The notes: generated by a model from the sequence alone, not told the origin. Counted from the first letter of the stretch, positions 38,170-46,524 are shown. The stretch: DNA of 64,000 nt from Chloroflexota bacterium (GCA_016234485.1 JACRBL010000044.1:1-64000); one strand, 5' to 3'. Program-made: numbers and translations.

Positions 38170-38194
38170 ATCCCCTCTTTTTTGGAGAGGGGAT
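38170..38194 (-). terminator. Terminator of the XRE operon
   Basis: ATCCCCTC pairs with GAGGGGAT; on the minus strand it follows the XRE stop and leads into TTTCGTTT. Confidence 0.65.
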
Positions 38195-38209
38195 GCTTGT
38201 GTGGGTGGT

Positions 38210-38407
38210 TTATTCACTTTCAGGCGAGAAAATATCCTCGATCTTTTTCTCGAAAAGTTTGGCGATCTTGAAGGCCAGCGGCAGGCTGGGATCGTACTTC
38301 TCTGTCTCGATGGCGTTGACGGTTTGCCGCGAGACGCTGAGATGTTCGGCCAGTTCCGCCTGCGACCAGCCGCGCTCGGCGCGCAGTTCCTTGAGTTGGT
38401 TTTTCAC
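38210..38407 (-). CDS. Small XRE-family transcriptional regulator
   Basis: The GTG start at 38407 overlaps the stop of the upstream gene by four bases (GTGA) and gives 65 residues, the normal length for this compact class. The whole protein is one helix-turn-helix: KNQLKELRAERGWSQAELAEHLSVSRQTVNAIE, then YDPSLPLAFKIAKLFEKKIEDIF. Such regulators are usually paired with a small membrane protein, as here. The operon promoter contains a perfect palindrome (38841-38877) that could be its operator; autoregulation is inferred. Confidence 0.88.
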   Translation of the reverse strand: MKNQLKELRAERGWSQAELAEHLSVSRQTVNAIETEKYDPSLPLAFKIAKLFEKKIEDIFSPESE

Positions 38408-38793
38408 TGGTACCTCCGCGAGATGAAGGCCAGGCCGAGTCCCCAGAGCAGGATCATCACAGGGAAGACCCACAGCAGGGAGATGGGCGGGAAGCCCACG
38501 TTCTCGAGGAAGCCGTAGGAAAATGTGAGCAGGCTGGTGACTCCCGCCGCGAAACCGATGGCGAGCAGTTGAATCTTTTGCTGGAGCTCGTCTATGCTGT
38601 TGAGGTATTTCAGGAACGAGAGGATCATGAACACGATGGGAACGACAGGCGCGAGACTAACGATAACCTGTGCCGCATTGAGTTGATAGTCCGCGAAAAA
38701 GCCAAGGCCAATGAGCGATAGCGCGAGGGTGATAATGTAGGCGATCATCGAGTAGATGAACTCGCGCAGGTAACGACGGGTTGGTTGATCCAT
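38404..38793 (-). CDS. Four-helix membrane protein paired with XRE regulator
   Basis: This 129-residue protein has four hydrophobic segments (about 12-34, 42-62, 75-95 and 102-123) and short loops. An aggag site precedes the ATG. It is the first gene of a two-gene unit with the XRE regulator, whose start overlaps its stop. Membrane partners of this kind of regulator are common, often named DUF2178 or similar, but I cannot assign a family. Function unknown. Confidence 0.78.
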   Translation of the reverse strand: MDQPTRRYLREFIYSMIAYIITLALSLIGLGFFADYQLNAAQVIVSLAPVVPIVFMILSFLKYLNSIDELQQKIQLLAIGFAAGVTSLLTFSYGFLENVGFPPISLLWVFPVMILLWGLGLAFISRRYQ

Positions 38794-38837
38794 AGGGAAA
38801 TCTCCTTGTTGTGTGTAAAGTTTGCTTGACTTCTCGT

Positions 38838-38877
38838 ATTGTAAAGCGCCCTTGACACTGTGTCAAGGGCGCTTTAC
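38838..38877 (-). promoter_or_regulatory. Promoter with perfect 18-bp palindromic operator
   Basis: On the minus strand TTGACA and TACAAT are separated by 17 bases, ending 45 bases before the ATG at 38793. A perfect inverted repeat, 18 bases on each side of one central base (38841-38877, GTAAAGCGCCCTTGACAC and its complement), covers the -35, the spacer and half of the -10. Confidence 0.75.
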
Positions 38878-38973
38878 ATGCTTTTAATCCTATGTAGTAA
38901 CGACTCTACGAAGCGCCCTGTAAGGGTCAGTCGTTCTGACGATTGAAACCGTCACTACATGGAAGGGGGAGAT

Positions 38974-39795
38974 TTAAAACGCGATCTCAGCGATCTGCTC
39001 GAAGTTGATATCAAACGCCTCGTGGACTTCCGCCTCTTCCTCCGCGTCGTGCCAATCGCCCGCGGTGACGCCACGATTGCAGTACGAGCGATACGGACAG
39101 AAGCGACATTTGCCCTCGTCGCTGGTCAACTCAAAGGTTTGGAGGGACTCGATCTCGTCCACCAATTTTTCGAGCGTTGCTTCATCACGTTTGAATTGGG
39201 ATTCGTCGTAGTGGAAGGTGGCGGGGTCGGAGGGGAAGTCCGTGTACCAGTAGGTCATCTGGATGGACTCGGGAGTCAGCGCTTGGCCGCCGTTCAGGTG
39301 ACTGCCCGCGCGCGCCAGTAAGTAGCGATAGACGCGCGTCTGCATGCGGATCGCCATCCACTCGTTTTGCGGACGCTTGTGGTAGGTCTTCCAATCGTAG
39401 ATGGCGGCGCGACCGTCGCGGACGGCGATCAGGTCGAATTTGGCGAGCAGGCGGTGAGTCCGAATCGGGGCGGAGAGAACCGCTTCGGGATGTAAACCTG
39501 GGATATCTTGGAGACCGCCCAGGTTTGTGTGGAAATTGTCCCACCAGCGTGATAAATCGGGCGTGGCCGCGAGACGCGATAATTTCTCCGCGGGCAGGCC
39601 CAGCAAAAATTGTTGGGCGAGGCGGTGGAAGAAATTGCCGTCAGCCATGCGACGTTCGTTCTCTGCGACGGGTTCGGCTTCCACGGCAGGCCAGTCCAGC
39701 TTTTCGATGTAGCGCAGTTCGAAGCGGCGCGGACAGTCCACGTAGTCCTGCAACGAAGATTGCGAGAAGGTGAAGGGGCGGGGGAGGGCGGTCAT
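38974..39795 (-). CDS. PD-(D/E)XK nuclease with Fe-S-type cysteines
   Basis: The start at 39795 (MTALPRPFTFSQSSLQDY) overlaps the EamA stop by four bases (ATGA); the long upstream open frame is a shadow of EamA. The 273 residues match the AddB/Cas4-like nuclease family (PDDEXK_1). FDLIAVRDGRAAIYDWKTY carries the Asp and the DxK-type active site. Four cysteines, Cys21 in YVDCPRRF and Cys230, Cys233, Cys239 in CRFCPYRSYC, match the iron-sulphur staple of AddB and Cas4. No CRISPR genes or helicase adjoin it, so it is probably a stand-alone repair nuclease. Confidence 0.88.
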   Translation of the reverse strand: MTALPRPFTFSQSSLQDYVDCPRRFELRYIEKLDWPAVEAEPVAENERRMADGNFFHRLAQQFLLGLPAEKLSRLAATPDLSRWWDNFHTNLGGLQDIPGLHPEAVLSAPIRTHRLLAKFDLIAVRDGRAAIYDWKTYHKRPQNEWMAIRMQTRVYRYLLARAGSHLNGGQALTPESIQMTYWYTDFPSDPATFHYDESQFKRDEATLEKLVDEIESLQTFELTSDEGKCRFCPYRSYCNRGVTAGDWHDAEEEAEVHEAFDINFEQIAEIAF

Positions 39796-40682
39796 CGTTT
39801 TCGCAACTGTACCACAAGCGCTCCCACTCCGACCAGTATCAGGCCGAGGATCTCCTTGCTGCTGATGGCCTCGCCGAGGAAGAGCCAGGCCATGATGGCA
39901 ATCTGCGGCATCATCAGGCTGTTGATAATGCTCGACTCGACTGCGGTAAGCGTTTGCAATGTGTGATTCCAAACGGTGAAGGCAAAGGCCGTGTTGAGGA
40001 TGGCCAGCCAGGCGATGATGCCCCAATCCGCGAGGCTCGGTTGGCCGAGTCCCTGCGTGACTGCGCCGATGACGAGCAGTACGACAGAGCCAACGCCCAT
40101 ACTGACGAAGGTCACGATCAGCGGCGAGAGATGGTCTTGCAAGTTGATCTTGCGCCCTAACAGGGAGGAGGCGGTGTTGCCGAGCATGGTCAAAATGGCC
40201 GCGAGCAGACCGACCCCGAGTATGCCCGAAACAGAGATCGGCAGGAAGTACACGCCCACGCCCGCCAGGGTCAACGCGATGCCGAGCCATTGCAAACGCG
40301 ACGGCGATTCTTTCAGAAAATAAATTCCCGTCAAGCCGACGAATATCGAGGTGGTGTTGAGAATCAGGCTGACCATGTTGGCGGGCAAATACGCCAGGCT
40401 GACGAATTGCGCGCCCTGTGTCAGCGTGATGACGATCAACCCGAGCAGCGCGAGCCAGCCCCAGTCTGAGCGGGTGAGGCGTTTCAGGTTGGCGCGTTCC
40501 TTCGGGTTGGCGAAGACAAAGATCGCCAGGCAGAGGAAGGCCGTGGTGTAGCGTAGTCCCGCGAACGAGAGCGAGGGCAGGTCATTGCGCAGGCCGAACT
40601 TGATCAATATCCAGGAGGTTGACCAGAGGAAGGTGATGAAGATAGCCAGTAGAAGCGCTTTGGTGTGGGCGGGTTTGTTCAT
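39792..40682 (-). CDS. EamA/DMT-superfamily transporter
   Basis: A 296-residue inner-membrane protein with ten predicted helices in two EamA repeats (about 8-140 and 150-292). Typical segments are LLAIFITFLWSTSWILIK at the start, SLILNTTSIFVGLTGIYFLKE, and LLMPQIAIMAWLFLGEAISSKEILG near the end. The family exports metabolites or amino acids; the substrate is not deducible. It is co-transcribed with the nuclease gene that follows (ATGA overlap). Confidence 0.92.
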   Translation of the reverse strand: MNKPAHTKALLLAIFITFLWSTSWILIKFGLRNDLPSLSFAGLRYTTAFLCLAIFVFANPKERANLKRLTRSDWGWLALLGLIVITLTQGAQFVSLAYLPANMVSLILNTTSIFVGLTGIYFLKESPSRLQWLGIALTLAGVGVYFLPISVSGILGVGLLAAILTMLGNTASSLLGRKINLQDHLSPLIVTFVSMGVGSVVLLVIGAVTQGLGQPSLADWGIIAWLAILNTAFAFTVWNHTLQTLTAVESSIINSLMMPQIAIMAWLFLGEAISSKEILGLILVGVGALVVQLRKR

Positions 40683-40788
40683 GCCTCGATTATGCCAGAT
40701 AGTTTAGCGCGCATCTTAGAACAAGTATTCGGGTTATACTAATTGAAATTCGGCGCGCGCCGAATCAACTTTAGCAATGGAGGCTGAA

Positions 40789-41208
40789 ATGGATCTGAGT
40801 TCTGTTAATTGGTTGGCTGTCGTTGTTTGTGTTGTGGTCAGCATGATCAGCGGAAGCATCTGGTACAACCCGAAGACATTTTTCCCGATCTGGTGGAAAG
40901 TGGTCGGCAAGGGCGATCAACCTGGCATGAGCAACATGGGCTTGACCTGGGGGCTGACCGTCCTATCTTCCTTCGTGCAGGCCGCGGCGATGTCGTTCAT
41001 GGTCGACGCGATGGGCGGACTAATGGGCGGCGCGAGCGTGATGACGGGCATGTCCACGGGCTTTATGCTCTGGCTCGGATTTGTCGCGCCGACCAATCTG
41101 GTCAACAAATTGTTCGCGGGTCATGGCTTGAAGATCTGGGTGATTGAAGCGGGCAACCACTTGGTCAATTTCCTGCTGTTCGGCGCCATCCTCGGCGCGT
41201 GGCAGTAA
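40789..41208 (+). CDS. DUF1761 membrane protein
   Basis: The start at 40789 (MDLSSVNWLAVVVC) lies eight bases after ggagg; the ATG at 40777 overlaps that site. The 139 residues have four hydrophobic segments and the family pattern: an N-terminal helix followed by SGSIWYNPKTFFPIWWK, and later GFMLWLGFVAPTNLVNKLF. Function of the family is unknown. It is a single gene with its own terminator. Confidence 0.87.
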   Translation: MDLSSVNWLAVVVCVVVSMISGSIWYNPKTFFPIWWKVVGKGDQPGMSNMGLTWGLTVLSSFVQAAAMSFMVDAMGGLMGGASVMTGMSTGFMLWLGFVAPTNLVNKLFAGHGLKIWVIEAGNHLVNFLLFGAILGAWQ

Positions 41209-41219
41209 TTCAACACAAA

Positions 41220-41248
41220 CAAGCCTCTTTATGAGGCTTGTTTTTTTT
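41220..41248 (+). terminator. Terminator of the DUF1761 gene
   Basis: CAAGCCTC pairs with GAGGCTTG over a five-base loop, followed by eight T. Confidence 0.92.
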
Positions 41249-41292
41249 ACAAAAGAACACTGTCTCGCAACGACGCGCCAAAAGGAGTTCCC

Positions 41293-42102
41293 ATGACCGC
41301 CTTGAAACTACTCTGCATCTTCGCCCATCCCGATGACGAATCCATGGGAATGGGCGCGACCCTCGCGAAATATTCTGCCCAGGGCGTGGACACCCACCTC
41401 GTCTGCGCGACGCGCGGCGAACGCGGCTGGTTCGGCCCCGAGGAGCAGAATCCTGGCTTGGACGCTCTCAGCCAACTTCGGGAAGGGGAGTTGCGCCGCG
41501 CCGCGGAGACCCTCGGCATGAAGTCCGTCCACTTCCTCGATACTGTGGATGGCGACCTCGACCGCGCGGATCCCGCCGAAGTCATCGCGCGAATCGTTGC
41601 CCACATCCGCGCTATACAGCCGCAGGTGATCGTCACCTTCCCGCCCGATGGTAATTACGGCCATCCCGATCATATTGCCATCGGACAGTTCACGCAGGCC
41701 GCCATCGTCTGCGCGGCGGACGCGTCCTTCGCAGACGCGCAGAATCTCGCGCCGCATCGCGTCTCGAAGTTGTATTACATGGTGGACGGGGAAGCCTTCA
41801 TCAATTTCATCGCGCCGCTCATGGGCGATATGACTTTCCCCGTGGACAATCAAATTCGCAGTGAGGTCGCGTGGAAGGAATGGATGATCACCACGCGCGT
41901 AGAAATGTCCGCGTATTGCATCACCGCCTTCCGCGCCATTAAATGCCACGAAAGCCAGATGCCCACGATCGGCCCGCTGGCCGACGCGCCCGAAGAGATG
42001 GCCGCGCAGGTGTTGGCGTTGCAAGGGACGTTTTATCGAGCGTTCAGTTTGGTGAACGGGGGCAGGAAGGTGGAGTCGGATTTGTTTGAGGGGATGCGGT
42101 AA
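41293..42102 (+). CDS. PIG-L family zinc deacetylase
   Basis: A 269-residue enzyme that removes acetyl groups from N-acetylglucosamine-type substrates. The zinc motif AHPDDES lies at 11-17, and the later PPDGNYGHPDHIAIG supplies the catalytic and third ligand histidines. An aaaggag site is eight bases before the ATG. The middle LDTVDGDLDRADPAEVIARIV is like the MshB/Mca/BshB group, but no companion thiol-synthesis genes are nearby, so the substrate is open. Confidence 0.92.
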   Translation: MTALKLLCIFAHPDDESMGMGATLAKYSAQGVDTHLVCATRGERGWFGPEEQNPGLDALSQLREGELRRAAETLGMKSVHFLDTVDGDLDRADPAEVIARIVAHIRAIQPQVIVTFPPDGNYGHPDHIAIGQFTQAAIVCAADASFADAQNLAPHRVSKLYYMVDGEAFINFIAPLMGDMTFPVDNQIRSEVAWKEWMITTRVEMSAYCITAFRAIKCHESQMPTIGPLADAPEEMAAQVLALQGTFYRAFSLVNGGRKVESDLFEGMR

Positions 42103-42131
42103 AACGTCCGTGACTCAGGTTGATGAATCAA

Positions 42132-42161
42132 AACAGCGGTGTCCGTTCGGATGCCGCTGTT
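42132..42161. terminator. Hairpin between convergent genes
   Basis: AACAGCGG pairs with CCGCTGTT; the T-run is weak. It lies between the PIG-L gene and the Nudix gene, which face each other. Confidence 0.5.
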
Positions 42162-42191
42162 CCATTCGTAGGGGCAGACTTGCGTGGGCGC

Positions 42192-42776
42192 TTATTTTGT
42201 TGTGAGAATCTCCAAAAAATCCACCGTCATCCTTGCCGTCGCGCCCCATAAAATTTCCCCATCGAAGGGATGATAGACGATCACGCTATGGTCGCGGCCG
42301 AGCAGGTTGAACTCCCAGCGATTGGAGCGTTCCGCCAGCCACACCAGCGGCATGGTGAAGATGCGCGCCACTTCGGCCTGCGCGGGACGAAACACCGTCG
42401 GCCAGGGAATCACGCCGACGACGGGCGTCACCAGATAGGAGGTGATCGTCAGCATCGAGTTCAGCCGTCCCAACACGCGCGCCTGATTGGGGTCGAGGCC
42501 TATCTCCTCCTGTGCTTCGCGCAGGGCGGTTTGCTCGGGTGTCGTTTCACCATCGTCGCATGCGCCGCCTGGAAACGAGACCTGATTCTTGTGGCTCTCA
42601 ACCTTGTCTGTGCGACGGGTGAACAGCAAATGCCACTCGCCATCCTCGCGTAGCAAAGGCACAAGCACTGCGGCGCGTTTGGGCGCGCCCGTCTCGCGGT
42701 CGGCGTAACCGTCGGTGTGGGGACGCGTCTGCGCGGCTTGCAGGCGGGATGCGATTTCGGCTTCGGTTGGGTTCAT
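42192..42776 (-). CDS. Nudix hydrolase, CoA pyrophosphatase type
   Basis: A 194-residue Nudix enzyme. The Nudix box GACDDGETTPEQTALREAQEEIGL spans 71-94 (shown in part; key residues Gly71, Glu77, Arg86, Glu87, Glu90, Glu91). The segment LLFTRRTDKVESHKNQVSFPG before it matches the CoA pyrophosphatase (NudL/YeaB) subgroup. It probably splits CoA-type diphosphates or clears similar nucleotides. Its ATG overlaps the preceding gene's TAA by one base, so it is co-translated with the tRNA methyltransferase. Confidence 0.9.
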   Translation of the reverse strand: MNPTEAEIASRLQAAQTRPHTDGYADRETGAPKRAAVLVPLLREDGEWHLLFTRRTDKVESHKNQVSFPGGACDDGETTPEQTALREAQEEIGLDPNQARVLGRLNSMLTITSYLVTPVVGVIPWPTVFRPAQAEVARIFTMPLVWLAERSNRWEFNLLGRDHSVIVYHPFDGEILWGATARMTVDFLEILTTK

Positions 42777-43627
42777 TATTCGTCCAGCAAACTCACCGCG
42801 CCGACCTCTTCCATCAATTCGCGGCCGCGGGAATCTTCGCTGGGTTCGATGCGGCGCCCAAAGACGAGGAAACCCGTGTGCGCCACCATCCTATCCGTGG
42901 GGCGGAGGCGGCTGGGTTCCGACTTGAAGTAGCGCAGGAGAATCTCGCACGTCTCGATGAAGGCGAAGCGATGCTGGCGCAAGGCGTAGAGAGTCTTTTC
43001 CACCTGGTTGAACGTGGGCAGGAGCGTGCAGAAATATCCGCCAGGTTTGAGGGCGGCGCGCACCTGTCCGATGTAGTCGTAGGGATTCTGCACGTCGAGG
43101 AAGAACGCGTCGGCGTCGGTTTCGTCACAGCCCTCGGCGAGGTCGCGCAGTTTGAAGTCGACGCGAGATTCGAGTCCGACGCGGGTCAGGTTCTTGCGCG
43201 CCAGATTCTGAAAATCCTGCTTGATCTCGTAGGAGATGACGCGTCCCGTCGCGCCGATGGCGTGCGCGAGCGCGATGGTCATCGAACCAGACCCCGTCCC
43301 TGCTTCGATCACGCGCTGGCCTGGGCCGACGCTCATCGTCACAAGAATGAAGCCGATGTCTTTGGGATAGAGGATCTGCGTGTTGCGCGGCAGTTCGTTG
43401 AGCAGGTCTGCCAGCGAGGGTTGGAGCAAAAAGAACGGCGCGCCGATGTGGCTGAACACTTGCGTGCCCCACGGCAGGCCGATCAAGTCGTTGTGCTTCA
43501 ACACGCCGCGATGCGTTTGCAGTTCGCCGTCTGCGACGAGGGTGAAGATGAAATGTTTGTGGCGCAGGCCGACGAGTTGTGCAACTTCGCCCGCTGCGGC
43601 ATGAGTGGAGGATGGGTTCCAAGGCAT
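42776..43627 (-). CDS. trmI: tRNA (adenine-N1)-methyltransferase, TrmI type
   Basis: A 283-residue SAM-dependent enzyme of the family that methylates adenine 58 in the T loop of tRNA. The N-terminal beta domain ends ILYPKDIGFILVTMSVGPG, typical of TrmI. The SAM-binding motif VIEAGTGSGSMT is at 106-117, and DAFFLDVQNPYDYIG gives the catalytic-region motif (usually LDLPNPW), here with Gln-Asn-Pro. It is the first gene of a pair with the Nudix hydrolase. Confidence 0.88.
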   Translation of the reverse strand: MPWNPSSTHAAAGEVAQLVGLRHKHFIFTLVADGELQTHRGVLKHNDLIGLPWGTQVFSHIGAPFFLLQPSLADLLNELPRNTQILYPKDIGFILVTMSVGPGQRVIEAGTGSGSMTIALAHAIGATGRVISYEIKQDFQNLARKNLTRVGLESRVDFKLRDLAEGCDETDADAFFLDVQNPYDYIGQVRAALKPGGYFCTLLPTFNQVEKTLYALRQHRFAFIETCEILLRYFKSEPSRLRPTDRMVAHTGFLVFGRRIEPSEDSRGRELMEEVGAVSLLDE

Positions 43628-43672
43628 GAGGTTATCTTATCACTTTTCTTTTTTCTACCATACAAATAAATT

Positions 43673-43761
43673 CGTCACTGCGAGGAGGGCGTTCTTCCCG
43701 ACGAAGCAGTCCCCGCGCAACGAGAGGGGATTGCTTCGGGAAAACCACCCTCGCAATGACG
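43673..43761. repeat. REP-like palindromic repeat, copy 2
   Basis: CGTCACTGCGAGGAGGGCGTTC to CCCTCGCAATGACG, related to the copies at 28492, 46525 and 49828. It fills most of the gap between trmI and the cyclophilin-fusion gene. Confidence 0.8.
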
Positions 43762-43782
43762 GATGTACAGTAGTGAATTTAT

Positions 43783-44994
43783 TTATCTTTCTTCAATCGT
43801 AACCGAAATGATCAAATCGCCGTCGGGCAAAACGGCATCCACGCGCGGGTCGCGGGGCGTCAGTTTTTCCAACACGTCCATCCCGCTGATGACGTGGCCG
43901 AAGATGGTGTAGAGTCCATCGAGCGAGGGTTGCGCCGCGAAGGTGATGAAGAACTGACTCCCGTTCGTGTCCACGCCGGAGTTTGCCATCGCCACCACGC
44001 CAGGTTTGTCGAAGTGAAGCGAGGGGACGAACTCGTTGCGATACAAATATCCAGGCCCGCCCGCGCCCGTTCCGCTCGGGTCGCCGGCCTGCGCCACGAA
44101 ATCGGGGATGACGCGATGGAACGTCACGCCGTCGTACCAGCCGTTGCGCGCCAGAAAAATAAACGAGTTCACCGTCATCGGCGCTTTGTCGGCGTAGAGT
44201 TGGATCACGATGTCGCCTTTCACGGTTTTAAGTGTGGCGAGATATTGCTTTGACGGGTCAATCGTCACTTCGGGACAGGACGAAAACTGACGCTTGCCGA
44301 GCGCCAGCAGACTCACCATCTGGTCGAACGCGCTGAAATCCTTGGGACCGTAATAGATCTCGCCATTGATGATGACCAGAGGCAGGACGGTGATACCCGC
44401 CATGCGCGCCTCCGCTTCCGCGCTCTGGACTTTGGAGCGGGTCGCGGCTTCGAGGAGCGCTGTCTCAAATTGGACTCTGTCCAGCCCCAGCCCCTCGGCT
44501 TCGTTTAGCGCCCAGGCCGTGAAATCCTCGGGAGTCAGCGCGACCCAATCCAGTTGTTTGGCAAAGAGCAGGTCGTGCATCTCCCAGAATTTATTTTGTT
44601 TGCCCGCGGCTTCGGAGGCTTGCGCGGCCAGCATGGACTTGTCGTAGCGATCCAATTGCGGGTAGTGACGATAAACCAGCCGCACGTCGTTCGGATGCTT
44701 TTCGATCACCTGGCCGAGGACGCGGTCGTTACATTCCACGCATTGAAAGTCGTTGTAGACAATAATGGTGGCAGCCGCGTCGGCGGGGCCTTTCGTCCAC
44801 TCGCCCGCGCGCACGCCAGGGAAAAGCGAGTTCACGCCCGCGGCAGGCGTGGGCTGAAAGATGGCGCGGCAAACGGGTTGGGTGGGCGCGGGCGTGGGCA
44901 TCGTCGTCGGCGTGGCAATGGGCGATTGAGACGCTGAACCGCAGGCCGCGAGGAGAAGCGCGAGCAGAATGATAGGGAGGAAATGTTTTTTCAT
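43783..44994 (-). CDS. Lipoprotein fusing DsbA-like thioredoxin and cyclophilin domains
   Basis: The start at 44994 (MKKHFLPIILLALLLAACG) gives 403 residues; upstream codons in the same frame overlap the next gene and a hairpin. Lipobox LAAC with Cys18 is followed by a Pro/Thr linker (about 22-55). A DsbA-like domain (about 60-235) carries the redox pair CVEC (Cys85, Cys88), with the cis-Pro region ITVLPLVIINGEIYYG. A cyclophilin-type isomerase domain (about 248-400) has TVKGDIVIQLYADKAP, FHRVIPDFVAQAGDP and GSQFFITFAAQPSLDG. The protein should combine disulfide chemistry and prolyl isomerisation outside the membrane. Confidence 0.92.
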   Translation of the reverse strand: MKKHFLPIILLALLLAACGSASQSPIATPTTMPTPAPTQPVCRAIFQPTPAAGVNSLFPGVRAGEWTKGPADAAATIIVYNDFQCVECNDRVLGQVIEKHPNDVRLVYRHYPQLDRYDKSMLAAQASEAAGKQNKFWEMHDLLFAKQLDWVALTPEDFTAWALNEAEGLGLDRVQFETALLEAATRSKVQSAEAEARMAGITVLPLVIINGEIYYGPKDFSAFDQMVSLLALGKRQFSSCPEVTIDPSKQYLATLKTVKGDIVIQLYADKAPMTVNSFIFLARNGWYDGVTFHRVIPDFVAQAGDPSGTGAGGPGYLYRNEFVPSLHFDKPGVVAMANSGVDTNGSQFFITFAAQPSLDGLYTIFGHVISGMDVLEKLTPRDPRVDAVLPDGDLIISVTIEER

Positions 44995-45029
44995 GTTGGT
45001 ATGTGTAACTTGCTTGAATAAAAACGGAG

Positions 45030-45078
45030 TCCAAAGTCTCTGACTTTGGAAACGAACGTCGGAGACGTTCGACTCCGC
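45030..45078. repeat. Double-hairpin intergenic repeat
   Basis: CGGAGTC...GACTCCG encloses two inner hairpins (CCAAAGTC/GACTTTGG and AACGTC/GACGTT), giving a cruciform-like structure between two minus-strand genes. Confidence 0.55.
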
Positions 45079-45091
45079 GCCTCCGTACTGC

Positions 45092-46429
45092 TCACTTCCC
45101 CTCCCCAATCGCGTCCAGCAAATCCTGATACGAATCCATCCTCGCGATGAGGTTGAGAAAATCAGCCAGCGAGGCGCTTTGCTCGCGCAGGGTGCGGACA
45201 GCGGGGCCGACGGGGTCTTCTCCCGCCGCGCCGCCGGGGACATCGGCGTAGGCTCCGTAGAAGGCGAAGTAGGCCTGGTTGAGTTTGCGGATGGCGTAGC
45301 CGTTATCCCAGAAGAATTGACGGCGCGTTTCCATGTAGGCTTCGGCTTCCTCGATTTTCCCATCGGCCAGTAACTCGTCCACGCGGACGCGGGTGATGTG
45401 CATTTCGGCGCGGAAGTCGAAGGGGGGAGGGTCGTCGGCCCTCACCCCTAACCCCTCTCCCCAAGTGGGGAGAGGGGAAGGGGTGAGGGCGGGGTTCCAC
45501 GCGACCAGCCCAAAGCGTTGCCCTGAGCGAGTAGTCGAAGGGTCAAGGCGCGACGCGGCAAATGTCGGGTAATAGCGCTTGAGGAGCAGAGGTCCGATCT
45601 CGTTTTCCACGATGGATGCGGCGGTTTCGTTCATCGTCCGCAGTTCGGAAGTCATTCCGTAGTTCATCCCCAATGGACGGAGGCTGAGGAAGTTGTGTGT
45701 CCACTCGTGGATGACGACGCCGACCTGCCACGTGAAATATTCCGTCCGCATGACCATGGTGGGATACGCGCCGATGCCGCCGACGGGGACGATGAGGGTG
45801 GATGCGGCCATCGTTCGCGCGACGTCGTCTTCGAGTTTGATCTGGTCTTCGAGCGCGATGCCAGGCTGGAGCGAGATGGCGTTGATCTGTTCGATTTTGT
45901 CGCGGCGCGAGATGACGAGGTTGAGTGGCAGGGGCGAGACGTGATACAACACGGAGGGCGTGGGCTGGCCGAGGAAGGTGAGATTTTGCTCGGCGAGCAT
46001 TTGAGTCGCTTGCGCCTGAATGACGGACTCGGCGATGGGTTGCACCCGATTTTGGCGGGCGGTCAGTTTTTCGATTTCGGCGCGGAGGTGCGCGGAGGCC
46101 TGATCTTTGTCGTGGATGTTGGGGTCGGTGTAAATCAGTTGGAGTTGGTACTCGGCTTTCAGGATGGATTCCGTCAGGCGGACGGATTCCAGCACGAGCG
46201 CGATCTGGTCTTCGCGTTTAATATATTGCGGAAGTCCCAGCGCGCTCTGTTGTAGTTTGAGCCAGACCGCGTCGTAGGTCCATGCTTCGTAGTTGAATTC
46301 ATTCGAGCGGGTGGAGGCGCGGGCGCGGTCGAGGGTTGTCCCTGGGCGAGGGGAGGAGGCGGGGAGCAGGTAGGCGAATAAAAGAAGGATGATCGCCAGG
46401 CTGAGGATGGCTTCGATACGTTTGAGCAT
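45092..46429 (-). CDS. Membrane-anchored HExxH protein, putative new gluzincin
   Basis: The start at 46429 (MLKRIEAILSLAIILLL) gives 445 residues with an N-terminal membrane helix (about 6-25). The outer part contains VVIHEWTHNFLSL (His241, Glu242, His245) and then NETAASIVE, where Glu268 or Glu275 could complete a zinc site. The distance from the first His (27 or 34 residues) is like gluzincins. The rest is helical and I cannot place it in a known peptidase family. Two palindromic repeats are inserted in frame at 45439-45489 (giving LTPSPLPTWGEGLGVRA) and 45521-45542 (DPSTTRSGQR). Peptidase activity is inferred from the motif. Confidence 0.72.
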   Translation of the reverse strand: MLKRIEAILSLAIILLLFAYLLPASSPRPGTTLDRARASTRSNEFNYEAWTYDAVWLKLQQSALGLPQYIKREDQIALVLESVRLTESILKAEYQLQLIYTDPNIHDKDQASAHLRAEIEKLTARQNRVQPIAESVIQAQATQMLAEQNLTFLGQPTPSVLYHVSPLPLNLVISRRDKIEQINAISLQPGIALEDQIKLEDDVARTMAASTLIVPVGGIGAYPTMVMRTEYFTWQVGVVIHEWTHNFLSLRPLGMNYGMTSELRTMNETAASIVENEIGPLLLKRYYPTFAASRLDPSTTRSGQRFGLVAWNPALTPSPLPTWGEGLGVRADDPPPFDFRAEMHITRVRVDELLADGKIEEAEAYMETRRQFFWDNGYAIRKLNQAYFAFYGAYADVPGGAAGEDPVGPAVRTLREQSASLADFLNLIARMDSYQDLLDAIGEGK

Positions 46430-46524
46430 GACGGGATTATAAAGCAAACCCCCATCCCGTCCTTCCCCCAAATTGAAGAACGAATTTCAGTAAATCACAG
46501 TTTCACAGAAACACTACTGGCAAC

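Noticed and set aside
39796..40290. N-terminal extension of the nuclease frame
   Set aside because: It is an alternative frame over the EamA gene; the MTALPRPF start with ATGA overlap fits better.
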